Shown here: positions 35,896 to 45,112 of the stretch, one piece after another
Layout of the letters: every line of letters begins with the position of its first letter
How positions within the stretch are numbered: position 1 is the stretch's first letter
NCBI RefSeq assembly: GCF_024494695.1
Contig: NZ_JANHDP010000002.1
Location: 186,001-250,000, forward strand
Reading direction: 5' to 3'
DNA from: Natronoarchaeum rubrum
GTDB lineage: Archaea; Halobacteriota; Halobacteria; Halobacteriales; Natronoarchaeaceae
DNA length: 64,000 nucleotides
Made by a program: the position numbers and the translations under genes
The notes under the pieces: model-generated
What the model saw: only the letters and a program-made list of their open reading frames with translations
Told to the model about the DNA's origin: nothing
The model's database searches: none

Positions 35896-37938
35896 CTACG
35901 TCGGCGGCTCGATGGCGAACTCGAAGCGCGCTCCCGACGGCTCGGCGTCGGTCACGTCGACGGTCCAGCCGTGCGCGTCGGCGAGCGTCCGGACGATGTA
36001 GAGGCCGAAGCCGGTGCCGTCGGCCGCGTTCGTGTACCCCTGTTCGAACACGTCGCCTTTCTCCGCGTCGGGAATGCCGGGGCCGTCGTCTTCGACCAAA
36101 AAGCCCGTTTCCGTGCGTCCGACCGTGACGGTGACGGGGTCGTCCGGCTCGTGGGCGTGTTCGATCGAATTGCGGAACAGGTTTTCGAGTAACTCGACGA
36201 GCCGCTCCGGGTCGGCTTCGATCGAGCCGACGTCGTCGTCGACCGTCAGCGTCGCTTCCCGGGTATCGACGGCCTGCCAGGCGTCGTAGGCGACTCGCGA
36301 GAGCGAGACGCGCTCGGTGTCGCCGACGATCTGGCCCTGGCGGGCCAGCGTCAACAGCTCGTCGGTCAGTCGGTTCATCCTGTCTAAGGCCCACTCGATC
36401 TCCTCGACGATCTCCTCGTCGGCGTCGACCTGCCCGAGATAGCCTCGGGCGACCGACAGCGGGTTGCGAAGATCGTGTGAGACGATGCTGGCGAACTCCT
36501 CGAGGCGGTCGTTCTGGTTGGCGAGATCTTGCTCGCGCTCGCGGAGGGCCTCCTCGCGGGCCGCCCGGTCGAGTGCCGCCTCCATGTTCGCCGCCAGCAC
36601 CGCCGCGAGTTCGACGCCGAACTCGCTGAACGTGCCGCTGGTCGAGGCGAAGCCGAGGACGCCGTGTTCGCCCAGCGGCAGGGTCACGGCCACCGGATCG
36701 GCGTCGACATCGCCGCCCGCGTCGCCGTCGGCCTCGACGACCGAAACCTCGCCGGTCTCGTCCGGTCGATCCTCGATGAACTGCGCCCGGCCCGTCTCGT
36801 AGGCCCGCCGGAACCACTCGCCGTACTGATCGACGAGCGCGACCTCCGTCCCGTCCTCGCCCGTGTTCTGCACGTCACGTCCGGACGATTCGTCGCCGGA
36901 TGTGCTGTCCGTCAGCGCGTCGGACAGCTCGACCGGGGCGTCCGCCTCGATCGGTTCGACGGGGTAGGCCTCCTCCCTCGGCTCGTCGCTCGCCTCTTCG
37001 GTCGGTGCGCCCCGAGCGCCTGCCACCGGCGCCAGGCCGGCATCGTCGGTCAGCGCCACCTCGACGACCGGCAGGTCGGGGATCTCCTCCGCGATGTCGA
37101 CGGCGATCTCGGCGATCTCCCGGCGCGTCTCCGTCGCGACCAGTTCCCGGCTGGCGGCGTGGAGCGCGTTCATCATCTCCTCCTGACGGTGCTGCTCGGT
37201 GACCTCGCGGGTCGTCCCGATGATGCCGACGACGTCGCCGTCGCTGTCGTAGCGCGGCGCTTTCGTCGTCGACATCCAGCGGTCCCGACCTCGTTCGTCG
37301 ATGAAGTGCTCGATCTTGTTGATGACCGGCTCCTCGGCCTCCATGATCTCTTTTTCCTCGGCCCACAGCTCGTCCGCGTGGGAGGGCGGGAACAGTTCGT
37401 AGTCGGTCAGGCCGATCATCTGCTCGCGGGAGAACCCGTACTCGTCGGCGGCGGTCGCGCTGGCGTCGGCGATCCGCCCGGTATCGTCCTTGATGAACAC
37501 CTGATGGGGGAGATACTCCATCAGCGAGTCCAGTTGTTCCCCTTCGGTCTGGAACGAGGTGCCGTCGTCGCCGACGTCTCGAAGCCGGCGGACGACCGCG
37601 ATCGGGAACTCCTCGTCGATTCGAACCTCCGGGCCGGCCGTGATCACGTCGGCCGCGCCGGCGTCGAGACCGGCCCTGATGTCGCCGTCGTCGGGATCGC
37701 GGACGACGATCACGACCGGCACGTCCGGCAGGTGGATCCTGGCCGCTTCCAGCTGTTCGACCCCGTCGACGCCGGCCTCGTCGTGGTCGAGGACGACGAC
37801 GCAGTCCGGCTCCAGTTCGGCGTCGACCGCCGCGGCTGGTTCGGAGACGGTCTCGATACCGACGTCGTCGGCCTCGGCCCGGAGCGACCGCTCGACTTCT
37901 TCGAGATCGCCGACTGGATCGATCAGGAGTACGTTCAT
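35896..37938 (-). CDS. PAS sensor histidine kinase with receiver-like N-terminus (paralog 1)
   Basis: 680 residues from ATG 37938 (an ATG seven codons upstream, 37959, is possible). Order: receiver-like domain (residues ~1-120, Asp51 at the phosphoacceptor position in VLDHDEAGVDG), PAS domain (~135-250, ending VVGIIGTTREVTE), GAF-like region with an acidic insertion, DHp helix with H-box SIVSHDLRNPLSVARGY (His488), and HATPase (N-box NLFRNSIEHAHE; VEDDGPGIPDAEKG; GTGFGLYIV). All catalytic boxes look intact. No membrane segments, so it senses an intracellular signal. The paralogous kinase lies immediately upstream. Confidence 0.92.
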   Translation of the reverse strand: MNVLLIDPVGDLEEVERSLRAEADDVGIETVSEPAAAVDAELEPDCVVVLDHDEAGVDGVEQLEAARIHLPDVPVVIVVRDPDDGDIRAGLDAGAADVITAGPEVRIDEEFPIAVVRRLRDVGDDGTSFQTEGEQLDSLMEYLPHQVFIKDDTGRIADASATAADEYGFSREQMIGLTDYELFPPSHADELWAEEKEIMEAEEPVINKIEHFIDERGRDRWMSTTKAPRYDSDGDVVGIIGTTREVTEQHRQEEMMNALHAASRELVATETRREIAEIAVDIAEEIPDLPVVEVALTDDAGLAPVAGARGAPTEEASDEPREEAYPVEPIEADAPVELSDALTDSTSGDESSGRDVQNTGEDGTEVALVDQYGEWFRRAYETGRAQFIEDRPDETGEVSVVEADGDAGGDVDADPVAVTLPLGEHGVLGFASTSGTFSEFGVELAAVLAANMEAALDRAAREEALREREQDLANQNDRLEEFASIVSHDLRNPLSVARGYLGQVDADEEIVEEIEWALDRMNRLTDELLTLARQGQIVGDTERVSLSRVAYDAWQAVDTREATLTVDDDVGSIEADPERLVELLENLFRNSIEHAHEPDDPVTVTVGRTETGFLVEDDGPGIPDAEKGDVFEQGYTNAADGTGFGLYIVRTLADAHGWTVDVTDAEPSGARFEFAIEPPT

Positions 37939-38044
37939 CCGCGCTGTGCGTTCCCCCATGTAAATTCCGTTCCTACGGGTTCGTACGACGTCTTCAAAAC
38001 AGTAACGGCGGATTTCCGGGCTCGGATTGCCGGTCGTCGGCCGG

Positions 38045-39985
38045 TCATGAGCGGTGCCCGCTATCGACGCTCGGCGAGTGCTTCCCCCGCTCGACGCCGG
38101 TGATCTCGAAGCGCGCGCCGCCGGGTCTCGAACCGTCGGCCCCGGCGTCGGTGAGCTCGACCGACCAGTCGTGGGCGTCGGCGAGCGTCCGGACGATGTA
38201 GAGGCCGAAGCCGGTGCCGTCGTCGGCGTTGGTGTAGCCCTGCTCGAAGACGGTTTCTTTTTCGCTATCCGGGATCCCCGGGCCGTCGTCCTCGACGAAA
38301 AAGCCGGCGTTCAGGCGGCCGACCGTGATGGTGACCGGATCGTCCGGATCGTGGCCGTGCTCGATCGCATTGCGAAAGAGGTTCTCCAGCAGCTCCAGCA
38401 GCCGGTCGCGGTCGGCGGCCACCGTTCCGAGGTCGTCCTCGACGGAGAGCGTCGCGGCGCCGGTGTCGACGCCCTGCCAGGCGTCCCAGGCCGCGCCCGA
38501 CAGCGCGACGTTCTCGGTGTCGCCGACGATCTGGCCCTGACGGGCCAGCGTCAGTAGCTCGTCGGTCAGCCGGTCCATCCGATCGAGCGCCCAGCGGACC
38601 TCCTCGGCGTTGGCGTCGTCGTCGTCGAACATCTCGGCGTAGCCCTGGGCGACCGACAGCGGGTTGCGCAGGTCGTGTGAGACGATGCTGGCGAACTCCT
38701 CGAGGCGCTCGTTCTGGCGGGCGAGTTCGCGCTCGCGCTCGCGGATCGCCTCCTCGCGGGCCGCCCGGTCGAGGGTGGCCTCGACGTTGGCCGCCAGCAC
38801 CTCGGCGAGTTCGACGCCGGCGTCGTCGAACGTGCCGCTGGTCGAGGCGAAGCCGAGGACGCCGTGCTCGCCCAGCGGAAGCGCGACCGCGATGGGATCG
38901 ACGCTGTCGGTCACCTCCGACTTGGCGTAGCCGACGACCGCGCCGGGGTCGTCGTCGGACAGCGAGACGACGTACTGACCGACCCCCGACTCGTAGGCCC
39001 GGCGGAACCACTCCTCGTAGCGCTCGAACACGGACGCGGTGTCCTCGGTGTGGCCGGTGGCCACGGTCTCGAGGCGTCTGTCCTCGTCGTCGTACAGCAC
39101 GACTTCGAGCACCGGCAGGTCGGGGATGTCGTCGGCGATGTCGACGGCCGTCGCCGCGATGTCGTCGTAGGTTTCGGCGGTTACCAGATCGCGGCTGGCG
39201 GCGTGCAGGGCGTTCACCATCACTTCGCGGCGGTTCTGCTCGGTGACGTCGCGAGCCGTCCCGATGATGCCGACGACGTCGCCGTCGCTGTCGTAGCGGG
39301 GCGCCTTCGTCGTCGACACCCACCGGTCCTGCCCGTCTTGGACGTAGCGTTCGACCCGATTGATGATCGGCTCCTCGCGCTCCATGATCTCCTGTTCTTC
39401 CTCGTAGAGTTCGCGCCCGAGTTCGGTGTCGAACAGGTCGTGGTCGGTAAAGCCCTGGATCTCCTCTTGGGTGGGCTCGTGCTCGTGCATCGCCACATTA
39501 CTCATCGCGGCGATCCGTCCGACGTCGTCCTTGATGAACACCTGGTGGGGGAGATACTCCATCACCGAGTTGAGCAGCTCGCTGTCGGTCTGGAACGACT
39601 CGCCCTTGCCGGCGGCGTGGCGGACGCGCCGGGTCAGGAGGAGCGGAAAGTCCTCGTCGGTCTCCCGGGTCCCGCCGGTCCCGATCGTGAGCACGTCGGC
39701 CGCGCCCTCTTCCAGCGCCGTCTGGGTGAAGTACGACTCGGGGTCGATCACGAACACGACGATCGGGACGTCCGCGATCCGGTCCTCGACGTCGTGGAGC
39801 AGTTCGATCCCGTCGACGCCCGCCTCCTCGTACTCGAGCACGATGATACAGTCGGGATCTTCGCCGGTCTCGGCCACCCCGTCGGGCGAGGCGACCGTCT
39901 CGACGGTGATCGTCGGATCCTCGCCGACGAGCGCCTCCTCGACCACGCCCATCGCGTCGGCGGGGTCGACGAGGAGAACGGTCAT
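38045..39985 (-). CDS. PAS sensor histidine kinase with receiver-like N-terminus (paralog 2)
   Basis: 646 residues from MTVLLVDPAD, aligned with the start of paralog 1; an ATG at 40006 would add seven residues. Same domain order and long stretches of shared sequence (LMEYLPHQVFIKDD-like, STTKAPRYDSDGDVVGIIGT, EEFASIVSHDLRNPLSVA). The receiver-like domain has Glu51 (VLEYEEAGVDG) where paralog 1 has Asp51, so it cannot be phosphorylated there and may mimic the phosphorylated state. Kinase boxes are intact. The two genes are 106 bp apart and probably arose by tandem duplication. Confidence 0.91.
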   Translation of the reverse strand: MTVLLVDPADAMGVVEEALVGEDPTITVETVASPDGVAETGEDPDCIIVLEYEEAGVDGIELLHDVEDRIADVPIVVFVIDPESYFTQTALEEGAADVLTIGTGGTRETDEDFPLLLTRRVRHAAGKGESFQTDSELLNSVMEYLPHQVFIKDDVGRIAAMSNVAMHEHEPTQEEIQGFTDHDLFDTELGRELYEEEQEIMEREEPIINRVERYVQDGQDRWVSTTKAPRYDSDGDVVGIIGTARDVTEQNRREVMVNALHAASRDLVTAETYDDIAATAVDIADDIPDLPVLEVVLYDDEDRRLETVATGHTEDTASVFERYEEWFRRAYESGVGQYVVSLSDDDPGAVVGYAKSEVTDSVDPIAVALPLGEHGVLGFASTSGTFDDAGVELAEVLAANVEATLDRAAREEAIRERERELARQNERLEEFASIVSHDLRNPLSVAQGYAEMFDDDDANAEEVRWALDRMDRLTDELLTLARQGQIVGDTENVALSGAAWDAWQGVDTGAATLSVEDDLGTVAADRDRLLELLENLFRNAIEHGHDPDDPVTITVGRLNAGFFVEDDGPGIPDSEKETVFEQGYTNADDGTGFGLYIVRTLADAHDWSVELTDAGADGSRPGGARFEITGVERGKHSPSVDSGHRS

Positions 39986-40122
39986 CGGCTCACGATCGGG
40001 CGCCATCAATAGTCAGCTACCGTGTTTCGACCACACTGTGAAAATACTGACGCCCGTTGTTAACTCCGTTCTGAGGCTTGCTAATGCCGAAAGAGATGGC
40101 GGTCGGCAACGCCGGTCGGCGG

Positions 40123-41712
40123 TTACTCGTCGCGGCCGTCGAGCGTGATCTGGCGCACCTCGATGATGCGCTCGTCGGCTTCGAGACTCTCCCGCACGTC
40201 GTCGGGGACGTCGCCGTCGAGGTTGTACACCGACAGCGCCTCGCCGCCGATCGTCTCGCGGGCGTTGAACATCCCGGCGATGTTGATGTCGTAGTCGCCG
40301 AGCACGCTGCCGATGTGACCGATCACGCCGGGCGCGTCCTCGTTACGCGCGACCAGCATGTTGCCGTAGGGAATCGCGTCGACGCGGTAGCCGTCGATCC
40401 GGACGATCCGCGGGTCGTCGCCGGCGAAGAGGGTGCCGTCGACGCTGATCTCCTTGTCGCCGTCCTTCGCGGTGACCGTGATCAGGCTCTGGAAGTCCTC
40501 GGCCTGGCGGGTCTTGGTCTCGGTGACGTCGACGCCGCGCTCGTCGGCGATCTTCGGCGCGTTGACCGCGTTGACCTGCCACTCCAGGGGCTCGAACACG
40601 CCCTTGAGCGCGCTGGCGGTAACCAGTTCGACGTCCTCCTCGGCGATCTCGCCCTCGTAGCGCACCTCGATCTCGGCGATCCGGTCGCCCAGCAACTGGG
40701 CGGCGATCTTGCCGGCGGTGTCGGCCAGTTCGAGGTACGGCTCGACGCGCGGGAACGCGCTCTCGTCGATCGAGGGGGCGTTCAGCGCGTTGATCACGGG
40801 CTCCTCGCGGAACGCGGCGACGACCTGATCGGCCGTCGAGACGGCGACGTTCTCCTGTGCGGCCTCGGTGCTGGCGCCGAGGTGAGGCGTCACGATGACG
40901 TCCTCGACGTCGAGCAGCGGGTTGTCCTGCGAGACGGGCTCCTCGGCGAACACGTCGATCGCGGCGCCGGCCATCACGCCGTCCTCGACGGCTTCCGCGA
41001 GCGCTTCCTCGTCGACGACGCCGCCGCGCGCGCAGTTGACGAGGTAGCCGCCTTCGAGCTGGGCGAGCTCCTCGTCGCTGATGAGGTGCTCCGTCTCGTC
41101 GGTCAGCGGGACGTGGACGGTCAGGAAGTCGGCGCGGTCGAGACACTCGTCGAGATCGACGAGTTCGGCGCCGAGCTGGTCGGCGCGGTCCTGGCTGATG
41201 TAGGGGTCGTAGGCGACCAGATCCATGCCCAGCGAGTCGAGCTTCTTGGCGACCTCCTGACCGACGCGGCCGAGGCCGACGACGCCCAGCGTCTTCTTGT
41301 TGACTTCGGTACCGAGGTAGTCGCCCTTGGCCCACTCGCCGCCCTTCAGTCGGCTGTGGGCCTGCGGGATCGAGCGCGCCGTCGCGAACGCCATCGCGAC
41401 CGTGTGCTCGGCGGCCGCGCGGACGTTGCCCTCCGGCGCGTTCGCGACGATCACGCCGTGGTCGGTGGCGGCGTCGATGTCGATGTTGTCGACGCCGATG
41501 CCGGCGCGACCGACGATGACGAGGTCCTCGGCGGCCTCGAACACTTCCTCGGTCACCTCGGTGCCCGAGCGGACGATGAGCCCGTTGGCGTCCGAGACGG
41601 CGTTCAGCAAGGCGTCGCCCTCGACGTCGTAGGCTGTCTCTACCTCGTAGCCCGCCTCGCGGAGCCGCTCCAGGCCGGCGTCCGCGATCGGGTCGGTCAC
41701 GAGTACCTTCAT
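40123..41712 (-). CDS. serA: D-3-phosphoglycerate dehydrogenase
   Basis: 529 residues, the long form with an intervening domain and a C-terminal ACT domain (NEDAPGVIGHIGSVLGDYDI). NAD-binding VVGLGRVGQEVAKKL, catalytic Arg in NCARGGVVDE, and His in VTPHLGAST. It starts serine biosynthesis. Start at ATG 41712 (MKVLVTDPIAD). serB is 1.9 kb away. Confidence 0.96.
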   Translation of the reverse strand: MKVLVTDPIADAGLERLREAGYEVETAYDVEGDALLNAVSDANGLIVRSGTEVTEEVFEAAEDLVIVGRAGIGVDNIDIDAATDHGVIVANAPEGNVRAAAEHTVAMAFATARSIPQAHSRLKGGEWAKGDYLGTEVNKKTLGVVGLGRVGQEVAKKLDSLGMDLVAYDPYISQDRADQLGAELVDLDECLDRADFLTVHVPLTDETEHLISDEELAQLEGGYLVNCARGGVVDEEALAEAVEDGVMAGAAIDVFAEEPVSQDNPLLDVEDVIVTPHLGASTEAAQENVAVSTADQVVAAFREEPVINALNAPSIDESAFPRVEPYLELADTAGKIAAQLLGDRIAEIEVRYEGEIAEEDVELVTASALKGVFEPLEWQVNAVNAPKIADERGVDVTETKTRQAEDFQSLITVTAKDGDKEISVDGTLFAGDDPRIVRIDGYRVDAIPYGNMLVARNEDAPGVIGHIGSVLGDYDINIAGMFNARETIGGEALSVYNLDGDVPDDVRESLEADERIIEVRQITLDGRDE

Positions 41713-41885
41713 ACGCGTTCGATACAAGGGGTCGGGGATAACCCTTTCTTCATCGGGACGACGGAGCGGATTCCGGCAGTCCGGTGGTGGCGTCGAGACG
41801 CCGCAGTCGCGGCGGCGTCGACGGCGTCACCGAGTCGCCCCGATTTCGGACTGCCGACGATCAGCGCGGCGTCGACGCCCGCCGC

Positions 41886-42785
41886 TCACAGCGTGATCAG
41901 CGCGGCGCCGACGACGATCAGCGCCGCACCGGCGACGACGCCTCTGGTCACGCGCTCGAACTCGCGCAGCAGCCCGGCGGCGAAGATCACCGTAAAGAGC
42001 GGTGCGGTCGCCACCAGCGGGTCGACGAGCGCGACCCGGCCGGACTCCAGGCCCAGCGCCGCCATCAGCGACAGCATCGCGACGGTCGTCAGCAGGCCGC
42101 TGGAGGCGAAGTAGGCGTAGGTCTCACGCGGGCGCGCAAGCACGTTCGCCCGGCCGCGAGCGGCGACGACGTAGGCCGTCAGCGCGATCATCCCGGCGGT
42201 CTCGTTGAGCGCGACGGCCTCCAGTGCGGTGATCGGCGACTCCAGCAGCCCGTACCGGCGGGCGACGTTGGCGAAGCCGAACGTCGCGGCGGCCGCCAGC
42301 GGCCAGGCCAGGTCCCGGGGGTCCCAACCCTGCAGGTCGCCGCCCTTCGAGATCGTCAGCGTCGCGAGTCCTCCCACGAGCACGACGATCCCGGCGATCG
42401 TGAGCGGCCCGACCGGTTCGCCGAGCGCGACCAGCGCTACGATCGTCGCGAACAGCGGGCGCGTGCTGAGGACGGCGTTGTTCAGGCTCGCTCCCACCCG
42501 GTCGACGCCGACGAAGATGACGATCCTGCCCAGCGCCGTCCCGACGACGCCGGCGCCGACGAACACCGCCAGGATCTCCGGCGTCAGTCCCGAGAAGGCA
42601 GATCCGCCACGCAGTGCGGCGATCGCTGTCCAGTAGATCGCGACCTCGACGACCACGACCACGAGCGACGCCTGCACCGAGCCGCCGCCCGCGGCCATCC
42701 CGCGCTTGTCGAAGATCGGCGTCAACCCCCACAGCACCGCCGGAATCAGCGCGAGCGCGATCGGATTCGAGAGCAGCCCCGACAC
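41886..42785 (-). CDS. EamA/DMT family transporter
   Basis: 299 residues, about 10 transmembrane helices in two repeated halves, beginning IALALIPAVLWGLTPIFDKRG, of the drug/metabolite transporter superfamily. GTG start, 1 bp after the stop of the DUF502 gene, so translation is probably coupled. Substrate unknown. Confidence 0.88.
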   Translation of the reverse strand: MSGLLSNPIALALIPAVLWGLTPIFDKRGMAAGGGSVQASLVVVVVEVAIYWTAIAALRGGSAFSGLTPEILAVFVGAGVVGTALGRIVIFVGVDRVGASLNNAVLSTRPLFATIVALVALGEPVGPLTIAGIVVLVGGLATLTISKGGDLQGWDPRDLAWPLAAAATFGFANVARRYGLLESPITALEAVALNETAGMIALTAYVVAARGRANVLARPRETYAYFASSGLLTTVAMLSLMAALGLESGRVALVDPLVATAPLFTVIFAAGLLREFERVTRGVVAGAALIVVGAALITL

Positions 42786-42786
42786 G

Positions 42787-43476
42787 CTACTGCTCGCCGT
42801 GGGCGTTCTCGTCGATCGCCATCCCCGTCGTGACGATCGCCTGCATCCCCTCCTCGACGGTGAGGTCGACGTCGTGGATGCGTTCGACCGGGATGTTCAG
42901 CAGGTGCCCGCCCATCACCGGGTTCGGCGCCATCGGCACGAACAGCGTCTGCATCCGGTCGTAGCCCGCCGCCTCCTCGATCGCCGTCGGCGACTCCGCT
43001 GTCAGGAAGCCGATCGCGAAGCTCTCCTGCTGGGGGAACTCCACCATCTTGACTTCCCGGAAACTCTCGGTGTCCCCCTCGACCATCACCTCGCTCATCC
43101 GGTCGACGCTGGTGTAGATCGAGCCGATCCCCGGAAGCTCGCCCATGACGGCGTCGATGCGCTTGCCGAAGCCGGTGTTCGGGCCGTGCTGGGCGGCGAG
43201 CCCGACGACAAGGATCAGCCCGATGAGCACCGTCGCGGCGATGGCCTCACGAACGATCTTCCCGAGCTCGGAGGCGGGGCCGAACACGCCAAGCAGTTCG
43301 ACCAGCGGCGACAGCGCGTCCGAGACGAAGTTGGTGGCCCACACCAACACCAGCACCGTCACGAAGAAGGGGACCGTGATCGCGACTCCCGACAGCAGCG
43401 CCTGCTGGAGATCCTGTCGCACCTCTCTCCCGTCCGGTGTCGGATCGAGTATCTCGTCGACGTCTGGTCTGGACAT
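42787..43476 (-). CDS. DUF502 membrane protein
   Basis: 229 residues. Two N-terminal transmembrane helices (about residues 28-60 and 75-95), then the family block LPGIGSIYTSVDRMSEVM and NPVMGGHLLNIPVERIHDVDLTVEEGMQ, quoted in part as GGHLLNIPVERI. DUF502 proteins are widespread, membrane bound and uncharacterised. Forms an operon with the EamA transporter. Confidence 0.93.
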   Translation of the reverse strand: MSRPDVDEILDPTPDGREVRQDLQQALLSGVAITVPFFVTVLVLVWATNFVSDALSPLVELLGVFGPASELGKIVREAIAATVLIGLILVVGLAAQHGPNTGFGKRIDAVMGELPGIGSIYTSVDRMSEVMVEGDTESFREVKMVEFPQQESFAIGFLTAESPTAIEEAAGYDRMQTLFVPMAPNPVMGGHLLNIPVERIHDVDLTVEEGMQAIVTTGMAIDENAHGEQ

Positions 43477-43606
43477 ACCCCCCTGTTGTGTCCGAACCCC
43501 GAAATGCGTTCCCGGTGATCGGTAGCGGTCGACATACTGCGACCGGCACCGCCGCTCGACGCCGAAAGCGGACGTTTTTCAACCCCGCTCCGCCAACCCG
43601 AGAGCA

Positions 43607-44242
43607 ATGACGCTTGTCGCGTTCGACTTCGACGGCACGCTCTCGGACTCCGAGATGACGGTGCTGCTGGGCGAGCAGTACGACGTCGCCGGCCAGATGG
43701 AATCGATCACCGAGCGGGCGATGAACGACGAGATCGACTACGCCACCAGCCTGCGCGAGCGCGCCGCGCTGCTGGAGGACCTCCCCGAGGCCCGCGCCGA
43801 GCAGGCGTTCGGGCAGGTGTACCTCCGCCAGGGCGCCGCCGACCTGATCGAGGCGCTCAACGACGCCGGCGTCCACACCGCGATCCTGACCGGCGGCTTC
43901 GAGCGCGGCGTCGAAGCCGCGCTGGCGCGGGAGAACGTCGAGGTCGACACGATCGTCGCCAACCGCCTGCCGATGGCGGACGGCAACCTCACCGGCGAGG
44001 TCGAGGGGCCGCTGATCGAGGGCACCAAGGACACCGCCTTGGAGAATCTCGCCGCCGAGACCGGCGTCGACATGGCCGACACGATCGCGGTCGGCGACGG
44101 CGCGAACGACCTGCCGATGCTGCAGGTCGCCGGCAAATCGGTCGGCTTCGTCCCGAAAGACGCGGTGCGCCCCCACTGTCAGGTCGTCGTCGCGACGATG
44201 GACCGACTCAAAACTGTGCTCGAAGAAGACGGCGTCCTGTAA
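43607..44242 (+). CDS. serB: Phosphoserine phosphatase
   Basis: 211 residues, HAD superfamily. Catalytic DFDGT at residues 7-11 with nucleophile Asp7, later TGGFERGVE (motif II region), Lys in EGTKDTAL and GDGANDLPML (motif III). It hydrolyses phosphoserine, completing the path begun by SerA. Behind it lies a composite hairpin region. Confidence 0.95.
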   Translation: MTLVAFDFDGTLSDSEMTVLLGEQYDVAGQMESITERAMNDEIDYATSLRERAALLEDLPEARAEQAFGQVYLRQGAADLIEALNDAGVHTAILTGGFERGVEAALARENVEVDTIVANRLPMADGNLTGEVEGPLIEGTKDTALENLAAETGVDMADTIAVGDGANDLPMLQVAGKSVGFVPKDAVRPHCQVVVATMDRLKTVLEEDGVL

Positions 44243-44323
44243 GACGACGCTACGACCTTTTTCCACCTCGGGTGCGCTCGCGTTGCTCGCTCACCGCTCG
44301 GTGCAAAAAGCTCGGCCAAAAAG

Positions 44324-44350
44324 CCGGGCGCGCCCTTCGGTCGCGCCCGG
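44324..44350. repeat. Strong GC hairpin behind serB
   Basis: CCGGGCGCG and CGCGCCCGG, 9-bp perfect arms with a 9-nt loop containing CTTCGG. It directly precedes the two-hairpin repeat and could act as a terminator or processing structure. Confidence 0.7.
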
Positions 44351-44351
44351 T

Positions 44352-44412
44352 ATCCTCGTGAGCGCACACAGTGCGCGAACGAGGGCTCGAAAGACGCCAG
44401 CGTCTTTCGGCG
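44352..44412 (+). repeat. Two-hairpin repeat element, copy behind serB
   Basis: Hairpin 2: CCTCGT (44354-44359), GA, GCGCAC, ACA, GTGCGC, GA, ACGAGG (44379-44384). Linker GCTCG. Hairpin 1: AAAGACGC (44390-44397), CA, GCGTCTTT (44400-44407), then CGGCG. The longest and cleanest copy. Confidence 0.88.
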
Positions 44413-44526
44413 AACCGCTCCCTTCGGTCGCGGATGCTCGCACCGTTTCTACACCACTGCCCCCTGCTACCGTCTCCCGATCCGCCACCCGCAACCTTAA
44501 GTTCGTCCGCTGGGTTTTCGGCACGT

Positions 44527-45105
44527 ATGGACTACTCGCTTGCGGTAGACGGCGCGCCGGAGACGATTCCCGGCGGGACCGGCGTCCTGTTGCTGCACCC
44601 GAGCACCGGCGAGACCGACCGCATCGACACCGACTTCTTCAAGACCGACACCGATCACTTCCTGGTCATCTCGACGCGGACGACCGCCCGCGAGGTCAAG
44701 CAGAAACTGGAGTACTACGACGTCGACGAGACGTCCGCCGAGATCCTCGACACGCTCAGCGTCGAGCGGGGCTACTCCCGACGATCGAGCGACGCGGTCC
44801 ACTACGTCGGCTCGCCCGACGACCTCGACGGCATCATCGAGCAGACCGAGCGGTTCCTCGACTCTCACGACGGGAAAGTTCGGATCAGCCTCGACTCGAT
44901 CACCGAGCTGGCGTACTACGCCGGCGAGGAAGAGACCCAGGAAGCGGTCGGCGAGCTACTGGAACTGCTGGCAGAGCACGACGCTGTCGGTCTCTTTCAT
45001 CTCTCGAAGGAGGTCCACCCCGAGGACGTGCTCGAATCCTACCGCGAGCAGTTCGACGGCGTGATCGATCTGGACGCCGACGGCGAGACCGACGTCGAGT
45101 TCTGA
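44527..45105 (+). CDS. RecA-fold-like haloarchaeal conserved protein with degenerate P-loop
   Basis: 192 residues beginning MDYSLAVDGAPETIPGGTG. The order of strands (VLLLHPSTGETD, HFLVISTRTTAREV, KVRISLDSITELAYY, VGLFHLSKEV) resembles KaiC/RecA-type ATPases, but the Walker A position reads HPSTGET with Glu29 in place of Lys, so nucleotide hydrolysis is unlikely. I recall this as one of the haloarchaeal DUF70xx families (perhaps DUF7090); unverified. It is convergent with the next gene. Confidence 0.83.
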   Translation: MDYSLAVDGAPETIPGGTGVLLLHPSTGETDRIDTDFFKTDTDHFLVISTRTTAREVKQKLEYYDVDETSAEILDTLSVERGYSRRSSDAVHYVGSPDDLDGIIEQTERFLDSHDGKVRISLDSITELAYYAGEEETQEAVGELLELLAEHDAVGLFHLSKEVHPEDVLESYREQFDGVIDLDADGETDVEF

Positions 45106-45112
45106 CGCCGCT

